Source of the DNA: Thermoplasmatales archaeon
GTDB taxonomy: Archaea; Thermoplasmatota; Thermoplasmata; Thermoplasmatales; Thermoplasmataceae
Length of the DNA: 64,000 nt
Reading direction: 5' to 3'
NCBI GenBank assembly: GCA_016806715.1
Contig: CP060531.1
Span: forward strand, 1,039,966-1,103,965
Below the pieces are notes generated by a model. It was not told the DNA's origin. It did no database searches and saw nothing but the letters and a program-made list of their open reading frames with translations. Both the position numbers and the translations under genes were made by a program. How positions within the stretch are numbered: position 1 is the first letter of the stretch; every line of letters begins with the position of its first letter. Of the stretch, positions 37,051-47,642 are shown piece after piece.

Positions 37051-38679
37051 ATGCGATATATTGTTATAACTGGGGGCGTCCTTTCAGGATTAGGAAAGGG
37101 CACAATAACATCCAGCCTTTCTCATTTATTGGAGTCCAACGGACTCAAAGTAACGGCTATGAAGATTGATCCTTACCTGAATTATGATGCCGGAACAATG
37201 AACCCTTACCAGCACGGAGAGGTATTTGTTCTGGATGATGGGAGCGAAGTGGATCTTGACTTAGGGAATTACGAGAGATTTCTCGATACAAACCTCAACG
37301 CGGACAACAACATTACTACAGGAAAAACCTACCTGGAAGTGATAGAGAAAGAACGCAGGGGAGATTACCTGGGAAGCACAGTCCAGATCATTCCCCACAT
37401 AACTAATGAAATCAAGAGAAGGATAAGGAAAGTTGCGACTACCGGCGACATAGATGTTGTCATGATCGAGGTTGGAGGGACTGTGGGAGATATTGAATCA
37501 ATGCCTTTCCTTGAAGCCCTGAGACAACTGAAGCGGGAGGAAAAAGAAGGGTCGGTATTGTTCGGTCACGTGACCCTTATTCCCGCCATTGGATCTGTGG
37601 ACGAGCAGAAGACGAAGCCGACACAGCACAGCGTTAAACAGCTTCGTGAGATCGGGATACAGCCAGACATCCTGTTCTGCAGAACCAAGAAACCACTACT
37701 CGATGAAACCATCAAGAAGCTCTCACTGTTCACTGACGTACCTGAATCGGGAATAATAAGTGTATCCGATGTGCAGAACGTATACCTTCTTCCGGAACTG
37801 ATGGAGAAACAGGGACTGGTTAAATATGTCGCTGAAAAGCTTTCCCTGAAGTTGAATCAGCTCGAGGATACCTGGAAAAAATACAAAGAAAACATCCGCA
37901 ACCCTGCAGAGACAGTAACAATAGCAGTGGTAGGGAAATATATCCAGCTGCAGGATGCATACATCAGTCACAAGGAGGCATTTTCACATGTTTGTGGAAC
38001 TACGGGAATAGGCGTGAAATTGAAATGGGTGGATTCAGACGATGTGGTTAAAAACCCGTCAATTTTTGACGATGTAAACGGGATACTCATTCCAGGAGGG
38101 TTTGGATACCGTGGAATTGAAGGCAAGGTTGCTGCTGCGAGGATGGCCAGGGAGAAAAAAATCCCATTCCTGGGGATATGCCTGGGTTTCCAGGTTGCAG
38201 TGATAGAGTACTCCCGGAATGTCCTGAAGCTTGAAAAGGCGAACAGCACTGAATTTGACCTGAACACAAAATATCCTGTTATAGATATATTGCCAGAGCA
38301 GAAAGGCGTCACTTCCATGGGTGGAACCATGCGGCTTGGATCGAAACTTGTCAAGGTAAAGGGCAACACACTTGCCATGAGCATATATGGTGAAAAAACC
38401 ATAAATGAAAGGCACAGGCACAGATTTGAGGTTAACCCCTCTTACATAGACAACCTAACCGAAGCAGGAATGATATTTTCAGGCGTGGACGAGGAAGGAA
38501 TAAGGATGGAGATACTGGAACTTGCCGACAGGGATAATTTCATAGCCACTCAGTATCACAGTGAGTTCAAGTCAAGGCCGCTGTCACCATCAAAGGTTCA
38601 CATTCATCTTGTGAAAAAAGCTCTTGAAAACAAGCTGGGACGGAAAGACAGCATCGATGCGGAAAAAATAGTGAACTGA
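37051..38679 (+). CDS. pyrG: CTP synthase
   Basis: About 542 residues that aminate UTP to CTP using glutamine. The N-terminal synthetase domain begins [17 protein letters not shown] and contains [15 protein letters not shown]; the C-terminal glutaminase domain has the Cys nucleophile in FLGICLGFQ and the His-x-Glu pair in [12 protein letters not shown] 37051 starts directly on the conserved strand, so the GTG at 37030 is not used. It follows the ECF-phosphoribosyltransferase gene on the same strand with 163 bases between, consistent with a nucleotide theme. Confidence 0.96.
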   Translation: MRYIVITGGVLSGLGKGTITSSLSHLLESNGLKVTAMKIDPYLNYDAGTMNPYQHGEVFVLDDGSEVDLDLGNYERFLDTNLNADNNITTGKTYLEVIEKERRGDYLGSTVQIIPHITNEIKRRIRKVATTGDIDVVMIEVGGTVGDIESMPFLEALRQLKREEKEGSVLFGHVTLIPAIGSVDEQKTKPTQHSVKQLREIGIQPDILFCRTKKPLLDETIKKLSLFTDVPESGIISVSDVQNVYLLPELMEKQGLVKYVAEKLSLKLNQLEDTWKKYKENIRNPAETVTIAVVGKYIQLQDAYISHKEAFSHVCGTTGIGVKLKWVDSDDVVKNPSIFDDVNGILIPGGFGYRGIEGKVAAARMAREKKIPFLGICLGFQVAVIEYSRNVLKLEKANSTEFDLNTKYPVIDILPEQKGVTSMGGTMRLGSKLVKVKGNTLAMSIYGEKTINERHRHRFEVNPSYIDNLTEAGMIFSGVDEEGIRMEILELADRDNFIATQYHSEFKSRPLSPSKVHIHLVKKALENKLGRKDSIDAEKIVN

Positions 38680-38705
38680 ATGTCATCGATTTCGGTGATT
38701 CTCTG

Positions 38706-41700
38706 ATGGCAGCTTCCGCAGGAATTTCCCTGAAAGATTATCAGGATGGAATACGCGAAAGGGTACAGGAATGCTATGATCTTGCAAAGAGGATCAGGGC
38801 GCTCGGAAAAGATGTGACGGATGAGGTCGAGATACCACTTGCATCTGATATGGCGGACAGGATAGAGGAACTCCTGAAAATCAAGGGTGTTGCGGAGGAC
38901 ATCCGAGCCGCAGCGAAAGAGATGACCAGGGAGGAGATGAGCATCTTCATCTCCAGAAAGGTGTGCAAGATTTACGAAAAGGAGGGTAAAGTAACTGCTC
39001 TGGATAAGTCGGTCAGAACAGGGCTAGCCATACTGACAGAAGGTATCCTGGTTGCCCCTCTTGAAGGTATTGCGGAGATTACGGTAGACTCAAACCCGGA
39101 TGGGACTTCCTATGCATCCATATTCTACTCAGGGCCGATACGTGGAGCAGGGGGCACTGCCCAGGCTATGAGTGTTCTCATTGCTGACATCGTCCGCAGG
39201 GACCTTGGCATAGGGTCTTACGTGCCGTCGGAAGAGGAGATCGAGCGATACGTCGAAGAGGTTCAAAGCTACAATCGGCTGAAACATCTTCAGTATCTGC
39301 CTTCTCCGGAGGAGATCAGGACAGTGATAAGCAACTCTCCCATATGCATTGACGGTGAGGGAAGCGAGGAGGAAGAGGTATCCGGCCATCGCGACATGAA
39401 CAGGGTGAGAACAAACAGGATCAGGGGCGGGATGTGCCTGGTTCTATGCGAGGGGCTTATCCAGAAATCAAAAAAGATCTTGAAGTACACGGGAAAACTC
39501 GGTCTCAACGAATGGGAGTTCCTGTCAAAAATAGGCAAGGAGTCCGGAGATAAGGAAATGTCCAAGAAACAGAGTTCCGAGAAATTCCTGAAGGACATAA
39601 TTGCAGGTCGTCCCGTATTCAGCCATCCCGGGACTCCAGGAGGGTTCAGGCTGAGGTATGGGAGGTCAAGACTCTCCGGCCTGGCTGCGGCATCAATTCA
39701 CCCCGCAACGATGCGCATACTTGGGAACTTTATTGCCAGCGGTTCACAGATAAAGGTAGAACTTCCGGGCAAAGCGGCAGCCATAACTCCATGTGATACT
39801 ATTGACGGACCCACGGTCCTCACAAAGGGTGGAGACCTTGTCAAGATAAGAACGGTAGAGGAGGCAATTGCCGTGGATAATAACATCCAGGCAATCACGG
39901 ATGTCGGTGAGATACTCATAGCCTATGGGGACTTCCTGGAGAACAACAGGCAGCTGGAGCCATCACCGTTTGTGCGGGAGTGGTGGCTCAAGTATACAGA
40001 TAGCATCCCGGATCTTCAAAAATACCAGAATGAAAAGCCTGACCAATTCACTGCCATAGACATATCAAGAAAATACAAGGTACCACTATATCCAGAATTT
40101 GATTATCTCTGGCATGACATAACGGCAGAAGATCTCAGGTACCTGATCAATGTCGTTGGCAAAGGATCATTCACCGACAACTCCCTCGTTTTACCGTTTT
40201 CAGAACAATTGGTGAAAATCCTAATTAGCCTTAACCTTGAGTTCAGGAGAAAGGATTCTGCCATCATTCTCCATGAATACTATCCCCTTGTCGTGTCGTG
40301 CGGATATGATCTGTCTGGAGGGTCACTGGTACAGGTCAGGGAGCTTCCTGGCAATGGCACAGTGGTTGAGATGGTAAGTCACCTGTCAGGACTGGACATC
40401 AGGCCGAGGTCCCCGACACGTGTCGGCGCAAGACTGGGAAGGCCAGAAAAGGCCGGGGAACGGCAGATGAAACCGAAGGTTCACGTCCTGTTCCCGCTGG
40501 AAAACAACGGACAGAACAGGAGATCCATAATTGCTGCCACAAACAATGCCTCCAATGGTTACGAGGCCGAAATATTTTCAAGGCGCTGTCTCACATGCAA
40601 CAATGAGACCCCGCTTCCGGTGTGTGAGCAATGCGGTTCCCACACAATTCCGGTTGGAACGAAGAAAATGAAGATCAATATACAGAAAATAATGGAAAGC
40701 GCAATGTTGCAGATGAATACCGACCCATCCGCGATAAAGGATATCAAAGGGGTCAAGAAGCTCATGTCCGCAAAGAAGGTGTGCGAACCCCTGGAGAAGG
40801 GTATACTGAGGTATCTCAACGCTATAACTATAAACAAGGATGGAACGTGCAGGTACGATATGTCGGATATCCCGATAACACACTTCCGGAGATCCGAAAT
40901 TTCCGTATCGTCATCGAAGCTCAAGAGTCTCGGATATGAAGATTGTGACCTCAATGAGATTTTCCCGCAGGACATCATCATACCAGATAACGCTGCAGCG
41001 TATCTTCTCAGGGTAGCCAAGTACGTGGACGATCTCCTTGTAAACTACTACAAGACCGAGCCTTTTTACATGTGCAGGACGAAAGAGGACCTCATAGGGC
41101 AGCTTGTTATCGGGCTGGCTCCACACACCTCAGGCGGAATCGCCGGGAGGATAGTCGGGTTCACTTCCGCAAGCGGATGCTATGCACATCCATTCTTTCA
41201 CGCTGCAAAAAGGAGAAATTGTGATGGGGACGAGGACAGCATAATGCTTCTCATGGACGGCCTGATAAACTTCTCAAGGGAATACCTCCCATCAACGCGT
41301 GGAGGACTTATGGACGCGCCACTCGTGTTAACGGTCAGGCTCAACCCGGACGAGGTCGACAAGGAGGCAATGAACCTCGACACCCTGGCCTCATATCCGC
41401 TTGAATTCTATGAAGCAACAGAGCGACACGATGTGCCTTCGAAGATCGAGAAAATCATGAGACCTATGAAAGTAATGATGGAGGAGACCGGCACGTACAG
41501 GAACTGTTCGTTCAATTTCGACACTGCGAGCTTCAATGACGGGACGCTGGTCTCGGCTTACAAAACCATAGGGTCCATGGAGGACAAGATCGAGAAACAG
41601 CTTGATCTAGCCAGAGTCATAAGGGCCGTTGATGCGGACGATGTTGCAGCAAGGGTGCTGACCGCGCATTTCCTTCCGGATATATTTGGAAATTTCAGGG

Positions 41701-41993
41701 GGTTCTTCACCCAGGAATTCAGGTGCACAAAGTGCAACGCAAAATACAGGCGGGTCCCCCTCTCCGGAAAGTGCCTGAAATGCAAGAACAACACAATAAT
41801 ACTGACGATACACAAGGGCAATATAGTGAAGTACCTGGATGAGACCATCAAGATTTCAAAAAATTTCAGGCTGCCTGATTACCTGAACATGAGGATAATT
41901 AACATGGTGGACACCATAGAGAGCACCTTCGAGAAAGAGGAGAACGCTGTCAGAGGGCTCGAAAAATTTGAGGAAGAAGTTGAGGAAGAATGA
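38706..41993 (+). CDS. polC: DNA polymerase II (D family) large subunit DP2
   Basis: A 1,095-residue catalytic subunit of the archaeal replicative PolD. Landmarks are GPIRGAGGTAQA near 140, the catalytic NCDGDEDS (about 838-845) and two zinc clusters, CLTCNNE...CEQCG near 640 and CTKC...CLKCKN near 1015-1035. No intein interrupts the catalytic motif. DP2 works with DP1 (not in the window) and PCNA, whose loader subunit rfcL is at 0.6 kb. It overlaps the GPN GTPase by 4 bases and lies 26 bases after pyrG. Confidence 0.97.
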   Translation: MAASAGISLKDYQDGIRERVQECYDLAKRIRALGKDVTDEVEIPLASDMADRIEELLKIKGVAEDIRAAAKEMTREEMSIFISRKVCKIYEKEGKVTALDKSVRTGLAILTEGILVAPLEGIAEITVDSNPDGTSYASIFYSGPIRGAGGTAQAMSVLIADIVRRDLGIGSYVPSEEEIERYVEEVQSYNRLKHLQYLPSPEEIRTVISNSPICIDGEGSEEEEVSGHRDMNRVRTNRIRGGMCLVLCEGLIQKSKKILKYTGKLGLNEWEFLSKIGKESGDKEMSKKQSSEKFLKDIIAGRPVFSHPGTPGGFRLRYGRSRLSGLAAASIHPATMRILGNFIASGSQIKVELPGKAAAITPCDTIDGPTVLTKGGDLVKIRTVEEAIAVDNNIQAITDVGEILIAYGDFLENNRQLEPSPFVREWWLKYTDSIPDLQKYQNEKPDQFTAIDISRKYKVPLYPEFDYLWHDITAEDLRYLINVVGKGSFTDNSLVLPFSEQLVKILISLNLEFRRKDSAIILHEYYPLVVSCGYDLSGGSLVQVRELPGNGTVVEMVSHLSGLDIRPRSPTRVGARLGRPEKAGERQMKPKVHVLFPLENNGQNRRSIIAATNNASNGYEAEIFSRRCLTCNNETPLPVCEQCGSHTIPVGTKKMKINIQKIMESAMLQMNTDPSAIKDIKGVKKLMSAKKVCEPLEKGILRYLNAITINKDGTCRYDMSDIPITHFRRSEISVSSSKLKSLGYEDCDLNEIFPQDIIIPDNAAAYLLRVAKYVDDLLVNYYKTEPFYMCRTKEDLIGQLVIGLAPHTSGGIAGRIVGFTSASGCYAHPFFHAAKRRNCDGDEDSIMLLMDGLINFSREYLPSTRGGLMDAPLVLTVRLNPDEVDKEAMNLDTLASYPLEFYEATERHDVPSKIEKIMRPMKVMMEETGTYRNCSFNFDTASFNDGTLVSAYKTIGSMEDKIEKQLDLARVIRAVDADDVAARVLTAHFLPDIFGNFRGFFTQEFRCTKCNAKYRRVPLSGKCLKCKNNTIILTIHKGNIVKYLDETIKISKNFRLPDYLNMRIINMVDTIESTFEKEENAVRGLEKFEEEVEEE

Positions 41994-42769
41994 TAGGATC
42001 ATTATTTGTAACAGGGCCAGCTGGCACTGGAAAATCGACATTTTGCGGATCGTTCAAGGAGTGGCTTATTCAGCAGGGTTATGACGTTGTAACAGTCAAC
42101 CTTGACCCCGGATCAGAATATATGCCGTATAATCCAGAAATTGACGTCAGGGAGTACATCTCCCTGCAGGACATAATGAGCCAGTATTCTCTGGGGCCAA
42201 ATGGAGCACAAATCGTGGCTGCAGATCTGCTGCTCGAGAATGTTGAGAAGATCGAGTCCCAGATCAAGGAACTGCAGGATTATTACGTGATATTTGACAC
42301 CCCCGGGCAGATGGAACTCTTCACCTTCAGGCAAGGCAGCACGATGCTTGTCGACAGGCTTTCGGGCGGAAAGGGAATGCTCGCATTCATCGCGGATTCG
42401 GTCGTATCTTCAACACCATCCGGGTACATTTCTCAGAAGATGCTGTTTGCATCGGTTATGTCAAGGTTTTACAGGCCAATGCTCTTTGTGATGAATAAGT
42501 CTGACCTTGTGGACGAGGAAACAATGCTTATGCTGGAGAAGTGGGAAGAAACTCCGGATTTACTCTACGAAGCCTTCATGAATGAAAAACAGGAAATGGT
42601 AAAGGACTATTTTTCAGGAATGCTGGAGGCATTCAAGTCAAGCGACATGATCACAAAGCTGTTCCCGGTATCCTCCAGGGATCTTATCGGCTTCGAGGAC
42701 ATCTATTCCGAGATGTCAGTTTATTTTACCGGTGGAGAAGACGCAGACACACTCTACAGGGATGACTGA
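41990..42769 (+). CDS. GPN-loop GTPase
   Basis: A 259-residue GTPase with P-loop GPAGTGKST, the defining Gly-Pro-Asn insert in SLGPNGA, switch DTPGQMELF and base-recognition NKSD. Eukaryotic relatives (Npa3/GPN1) help assemble RNA polymerase II; the archaeal role is uncertain. Its ATG overlaps the DP2 stop in ATGA, so the two genes are translationally coupled. Confidence 0.93.
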   Translation: MIGSLFVTGPAGTGKSTFCGSFKEWLIQQGYDVVTVNLDPGSEYMPYNPEIDVREYISLQDIMSQYSLGPNGAQIVAADLLLENVEKIESQIKELQDYYVIFDTPGQMELFTFRQGSTMLVDRLSGGKGMLAFIADSVVSSTPSGYISQKMLFASVMSRFYRPMLFVMNKSDLVDEETMLMLEKWEETPDLLYEAFMNEKQEMVKDYFSGMLEAFKSSDMITKLFPVSSRDLIGFEDIYSEMSVYFTGGEDADTLYRDD

Positions 42770-42981
42770 TCACTTCAACACTGAACCGTATTTTTGCTGG
42801 CTGCTGGAAATGCATGTTCATACGCATGGGGCCAGGAGAAATATTTTGTGGGTTTTAAAAAAATAAAGGTTGTCTGACAACATGAATGCCTTTATAATAA
42901 GCACGTAACTGTGTATATAAATCTAACATTTCATTCAGCAGGATCAGAAAAACGTTTTAATACAGTGTCAATGAAGTCCTT

Positions 42982-43197
42982 GTGCATTCCAATAGACACT
43001 GTATTATCTGCGGGGTACTTATTTTCTCAGGAATGTACTGTTCCGATTGCATGCGTGAAATTTCAAGGGCAAGGACGATTGATGACGAGAGATTTGAGGA
43101 TTGGCTTTCAAGAACAAGGGAGTCAAGACAACACACATATCCTTCTGGCAGAAACGGAATAAAGCAACTGGACAGTTTCGGCCTGCTGATGAACTGA
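42982..43197 (+). CDS. Small zinc-ribbon protein (DUF2116-like)
   Basis: A 71-residue protein from GTG 42982. The opening H-x-C-x2-C...YCSDCMREI gives a paired CxxC knuckle close to DUF2116-type zinc ribbons, after which the chain is charged and helical (DDERFEDWLSRTRES). It may bind nucleic acid or another protein. The start is uncertain, but the paired Cys motifs argue that the frame is real. Confidence 0.5.
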   Translation: MHSNRHCIICGVLIFSGMYCSDCMREISRARTIDDERFEDWLSRTRESRQHTYPSGRNGIKQLDSFGLLMN

Positions 43198-43395
43198 TTA
43201 TTAATTGTGCTTGCCTTCTGTCACAGGCGTCCATTAAGAGATGCAAAATAAAATGGTATATTTACTAAGTTAGATTTAATATATTCTGGGCATTTTGTGC
43301 GGTGAATGGGAAAAAAAACGGCTCTGCATGAACAGGTCTGTAAGAGAATAACGAATAATTTTTAAGGGATAATGTTATGATTGTAAGGTGATAAA

Positions 43396-44010
43396 ATGGC
43401 TGAAAAATGGGAAGCAAAGGACAAACTAAAACCAAAAGGACTCGACGGCATATCCGACCAGCAGATTGAATATCACTTTGAGACCCACTACAAGGGTTAT
43501 GTGAACAAGCTGAACGAGATATGGGAAAAGCTGTCAACAGCTGACAGGTCGAAGGCAAATCAGAATTACAGTGAATTCAGGGAACTTAAGCTGGAAGAGA
43601 CATTCAATTTCGACGGGTCACTGCTGCACGAACTGTATTTCGACAACCTTTCCAAGGGTCAGGGACAGATACCTGAAGACCTCAGAAAACACCTGGAGAA
43701 GGATTTTGGCAGTTACGAGAAATGGGTGGAAGACTTCAAGGCCACTGGTGTCGCTTTCAGGGGTTGGTCGCTTCTTGTGTATGACCTCAATACAGGGAAG
43801 TTGAGAAACATAGGTGCAGATGTTCACAATACAAACGGGATATGGAACGCTATAGTCCTGATGGCACTGGATGTTTATGAGCACGCATACTACACAGATT
43901 ACGGACCAAAGAGAGCGCCGTATCTTGACGCGTTCATGAAGAACGTAAACTGGCCTGCAGTATCGAAGAGATACGAGAAGGCAAAGAAGATTTACGAGAT
44001 ATTCAAGTAA
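43396..44010 (+). CDS. sod: Superoxide dismutase (Fe/Mn type)
   Basis: A 204-residue cytosolic enzyme that dismutates superoxide. Metal ligands are visible as His in YHFETHYKGYV, His in LLHELYFDNL, and Asp and His in ALDVYEHAYY; GWSLLVYD precedes them. Fe versus Mn preference cannot be read. A Shine-Dalgarno-like AAGGTGAT precedes ATG 43396, and the AT-rich region upstream fits a dedicated promoter. Confidence 0.95.
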   Translation: MAEKWEAKDKLKPKGLDGISDQQIEYHFETHYKGYVNKLNEIWEKLSTADRSKANQNYSEFRELKLEETFNFDGSLLHELYFDNLSKGQGQIPEDLRKHLEKDFGSYEKWVEDFKATGVAFRGWSLLVYDLNTGKLRNIGADVHNTNGIWNAIVLMALDVYEHAYYTDYGPKRAPYLDAFMKNVNWPAVSKRYEKAKKIYEIFK

Positions 44011-44086
44011 TCCTCAAATCCAGATATAATTTTATATTAAATTTATTAACCAATTGTTTTTTAAATTATTTTTCACTTCTATTACA

Positions 44087-45478
44087 ATGAACAACATGGA
44101 TAGTAAGGCTGGGTCAATATCCGCACTGCTGGTTTCGGAAGAGGAAGCGAAAAGAGTCATCGGTCCAGAGGGTGCACTTGACGTTCTGGAATTATTTTTC
44201 AGGGAACAGGTCAGTGGAAAAACAGTTACGCCACCGCGCATGCATGTGGATTCCAGTGAGGGAAACATGGTATTCACCGCAGGCGGCAGCGAAGGTAAGA
44301 AAATTATGGGTTTCAGGGTTTACACGACCTACGGGAATGACGACCAGTTCGTTGCCGTTTATAATTCAGGAACCGGGAATCTCCGGGGTATCGTCTTCGG
44401 CTCTTATACAGGGTCACTGCGTACCGCCGCCATCGGAAGCCTCTCGATAAAGTACATGGCAAGGAAGGACGCAAAAGTTCTCGGCGTGATAGGCTCCGGC
44501 ACCCAGGCATTTTTCCAGGCTATATCAGCCATAAAGACAAACAATTTTGAGCAGGTTGAGGTATACAGCCCTAACAGGGATCATTCAGCATCGTTTGCAT
44601 CCAGGGTGAGGGAAATCAGCGGGGTTGAAGTAATAGAACGAAACAGCGCAAGGGATGTTGCTGGTGAAGCAGACGTCCTGATCCTGGCAACCAAAAGCAG
44701 TGAACCTGTCAGGTTACGGTTTCCATTAACCATGTTAACTTCGATCTTTGGAAGTTATCATCCGACTGATGCTTAAACTTGGTGGATATAACCCTATACC
44801 CTCTATCCCGTTCCCTTTCGGTTCAGGGATTGCTTTTTTTGACGCTTAGCCTGACCTATTTTGCCTGTGTTTTACGGTAGGTCACCAACCCCATACACAT
44901 CCATCTTCTCTTGCGCAGAAGACTTCATTATGTTCATCGCTCCCCGGCACCTTTGTCCAAATTCCAAGGAATTGGACTAATGCAGTTATGCAGAAAAGCT
45001 CACGGAAAACAGATATCTGCATGATATAAAAAATTGCGTATGCTGACGTTGTTTTTAGATCCTTCATACTGTTCTATTTCGCTTTCAAGGTTAATTCCAT
45101 GCACACTGTGAATACATATGGTTATCATTTTACTTGACCATATACAAGGACTGGATAAGGAAAGGAAGCCACATAATAAGCGTTGGAAAGAAATTTGTAA
45201 GTGAACATGAGATCGATCCGGAAATTCCCCAAATATGTACCGTTGTAGCAACGGATTCCAAGGAGCAGCTCATGAATTACCCAGAGGAACATTTCATGGC
45301 AAAGAGTAAGAATGGAGACAGCATTGTAGACCTGTCTAGAATAATTTCTTCAGAAATACCCGGAAGAAAAGGGAAAGATGACATAACATTGTTCCTGTCA
45401 GTCGGTCTATCGGGAACAGAGGTAATGATTGCAAATGAGATAATCAACAGGATCATTGCTGAACGGCTTAAAAATTAA
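44087..45478 (+). pseudogene. Ornithine cyclodeaminase / mu-crystallin family dehydrogenase, split by an insertion
   Basis: The 5' part (44087-44710) encodes the NAD-binding half with VIGSGTQAF and ends at ATKSSEPV. The 3' part (45140-45475) resumes with IYKDWIRKGSHIISVG and continues to DDITLFLSVGLSG, the family C-terminus. Joining GTC at 44708-44710 to ATA at 45140-45142 restores SSEPV-IYKDW in frame. As it stands, translation through the insert stops at 44776. Family members convert ornithine to proline, or act as alanine dehydrogenase or imine reductase. The gene is probably inactive; the 3' frame could restart at TTG 45134 but would lack the catalytic core. Confidence 0.75.
44711..45139. 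mobile_element. 429-bp non-coding insert with imperfect terminal inverted repeats (MITE-like)
   Basis: This segment interrupts the cyclodeaminase gene. Its left end, 44712-44733, and the reverse complement of its right end, 45118-45139, can be aligned over 22 bases: both begin GGT and both end TAACCAT, with a weaker match between (12 of 22). No transposase gene is present and no duplication of flanking bases is evident. The length is divisible by three, but the segment contains stops. Confidence 0.5.
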
Positions 45479-45504
45479 AATAGACGAATAGCCATCATAG
45501 AAGG

Positions 45505-46149
45505 ATGATCGACTCCCTCAAACCTGCCACTATTGCTGTGAGGGTAGCGGAACTTGTATCTTCTCCCGTTTCGGAAATTATCGCAGGGAGGGCTCAGGAA
45601 TTCAGGCAGGCCGGGAAGTCATCCAAGGAATTTATTTTCGGGGAACTCTGTTTCTGCATACTGACTGCAAACACCTCCGCTGATATGGGGGTCAGTACAC
45701 AGAATCTCATAGGACTGGAAGGCTTCATGGAGCACGATGAGGGTAAACTCAGGGATGAGTTGAAGAGGGTAAAATACAGGTTCTATAACCTAAGAAGTAA
45801 ATATATTGTGGAGGCCAGGTGGATCATAGACAAGTTACCAGATCTTATGGAAAATAGCGACAGGCACTTTGTGCGCGATTACCTGGTTGATAATGTCAAG
45901 GGCATCGGATACAAGGAAGCCTCGCATTTCCTCAGGAACGTAGGTATTTTTGATTTTGCCATACTGGATAAGCACATCCTGAGAATGCTTTCTGCAGAAT
46001 ATCCCGGAGTCAGGATCAAGGTAAGTACAAGGCAGTCATACCTGGAAACCGAGAGGTATGTCATGGACATTGCAAGGGACATGGGCATGGAACCGGGCAT
46101 TCTTGACCTTTACATGTGGAAACTGGCAACAGGCAAGATAATAAAGTGA
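45505..46149 (+). CDS. ogg: 8-oxoguanine DNA glycosylase / AP lyase, Ogg2 type
   Basis: A 214-residue helix-hairpin-helix DNA glycosylase that excises 8-oxoguanine and nicks the abasic site. ELCFCILTANTSA opens the fold; the hairpin KGIGYKEASHFLRNVG carries the catalytic Lys, and the catalytic Asp is in FAILDKHILR. This is the compact Ogg2 (COG1059) form. It follows the broken cyclodeaminase by 26 bases. Confidence 0.9.
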   Translation: MIDSLKPATIAVRVAELVSSPVSEIIAGRAQEFRQAGKSSKEFIFGELCFCILTANTSADMGVSTQNLIGLEGFMEHDEGKLRDELKRVKYRFYNLRSKYIVEARWIIDKLPDLMENSDRHFVRDYLVDNVKGIGYKEASHFLRNVGIFDFAILDKHILRMLSAEYPGVRIKVSTRQSYLETERYVMDIARDMGMEPGILDLYMWKLATGKIIK

Positions 46150-46221
46150 TGGATCTGGCTCCAGCCATTTATCTTCGGTCTTAAGATTGTTTTTCAACCT
46201 GTAATGCATATATTGGTCATG

Positions 46222-47619
46222 GAAGCCTCCGAATTCAGAAGGGCAGACATCAATTACGAAAGCTTGTTCGGGAATCTCTATGTGCTGATGAACAATGCCG
46301 GAAAGTCAGTATCAGAATTCATAACTGGCACCCTTGGCACCAACAAGAAGATCTGCGTCGTGTGCGGCAAGGGAAATAATGGAGGCGATGGGCTTGTCGC
46401 AGCTCGCGAATTATCAAAAAATAATGACGTTACTGTAGTTCCGGTGGAGGGCAAATCCAGGATGTCCACCCTGCTTGCAAGGAGGGCGATGAGATCGTAC
46501 AAGGGAAAAATTGTTGGCCTGGAAATGCTGAATGATGAGCTTAAGAGAAGCGATGTTGTCGTCGATGCACTGCTTGGGACTGGAATCTCGGGAAATCCCA
46601 AATATCCGTATGATCTGGCAATAAAGGAAATAAACGCATCAAAAAAGACAGTTGTATCGGTGGATGTTCCATCAGGAATGGGAAGCGAGATTGCCGTTGT
46701 TCCACAGTATACCGTTACGTTCAGCCAGAAAAAGGATGGTATGGACGAGAGGAACAGCGGTAAAATAGTGGTAGCTGACATAGGCATACCGGAACAGGTG
46801 TTCAGGTTTGCAGGGCCAGGTGACATGATATATTACCCCCTGCCAAGAGCAGACTCACACAAGGGAATGAATGGAACCCTTGCGATAATAGGTGGATTGG
46901 ACTATTATGGTTCCGCTGTCATAGCTGCAGAAGGGGCAACCGGAATAGGCATAGATCTCGTGAGGGTTTTCACCTCTACCCAGAATTATCCGATTATTGG
47001 ATCGTATGATCCGGGGTACATAGTCAGGATTATGAGTGACAATCAGGAAGACTTCGTCGATGAATTGATGAAAAACTCAGCAATTCTCGTCGGGTCCGGA
47101 AACGGAATGGGAGACCTGGCTGGAAAGGCATTGCAAATTGCTCTCTCTCTTGAGCCAAAACCCGTTGTTCTTGATGCGGATGCTATAAAGATGATGGGAT
47201 CAAGATCTTACAGCGGCAGGCAGAACATGGTGGTTACTCCAAACAAGAACGAGTTTCGCATTCTTACAAATAAGGATCCGACCGAAGAAAATGCAGAGAG
47301 ACTTGCCTCTGAGAAGAACATGGTGGTTGTCCTGAAGGGACAGACCGATATAGTAACAAATGGAGACCGGACCATACTCGTAGATGGTGGAAATCCGAGA
47401 ATGACAATGGGTGGTACTGGTGACATGCTCGCTGGAATCATAGGAGGGTTATGTTCCAAGGGTATTGCACCATTCAGGGCATCAGTAATGGGTTGTTACA
47501 TCCTGAAGCGTTCATCTGAATTGGCATACTCGCAATACGGGCTATGGTACAACATCAACCACCTGTCCTCCATTATACCTGTAACAATGAACAACCTCGT
47601 TCCGACAAAAAAAGATTAA
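46222..47619 (+). CDS. nnr: Bifunctional NAD(P)H-hydrate epimerase / ADP-dependent dehydratase
   Basis: About 465 residues that repair hydrated NADH and NADPH. The N-terminal YjeF domain (about 1-200) shows CGKGNNGGDGLVAARELS, ALLGTGISG and VDVPSGM. The C-terminal ribokinase-like domain carries HKGMNGTLAIIGG, VGSGNGMG, VTPNKNEF and GGTGDMLAGII. ATG 46222 begins at the usual helix; the ORF could start 18 bases earlier. Length is normal for the fused form. Confidence 0.94.
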   Translation, partial: EASEFRRADINYESLFGNLYVLMNNAGKSVSEFITGTLGTNKKICVVCGKGNNGGDGLVAARELSKNNDVTVVPVEGKSRMSTLLARRAMRSYKGKIVGLEMLNDELKRSDVVVDALLGTGISGNPKYPYDLAIKEINASKKTVVSVDVPSGMGSEIAVVPQYTVTFSQKKDGMDERNSGKIVVADIGIPEQVFRFAGPGDMIYYPLPRADSHKGMNGTLAIIGGLDYYGSAVIAAEGATGIGIDLVRVFTSTQNYPIIGSYDPGYIVRIMSDNQEDFVDELMKNSAILVGSGNGMGDLAGKALQIALSLEPKPVVLDADAIKMMGSRSYSGRQNMVVTPNKNEFRILTNKDPTEENAERLASEKNMVVVLKGQTDIVTNGDRTILVDGGNPRMTMGGTGDMLAGIIGGLCSKGIAPFRASVMGCYILKRSSELAYSQYGLWYNINHLSSIIPVTMNNLVPTKKD

Positions 47620-47642
47620 TACTAAAGATACAATGAATCTAT

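Noticed and set aside
44882-45067. 61-codon minus-strand frame inside the 429-bp insert
   Set aside because: No domain, poor codon character; insert looks non-coding.
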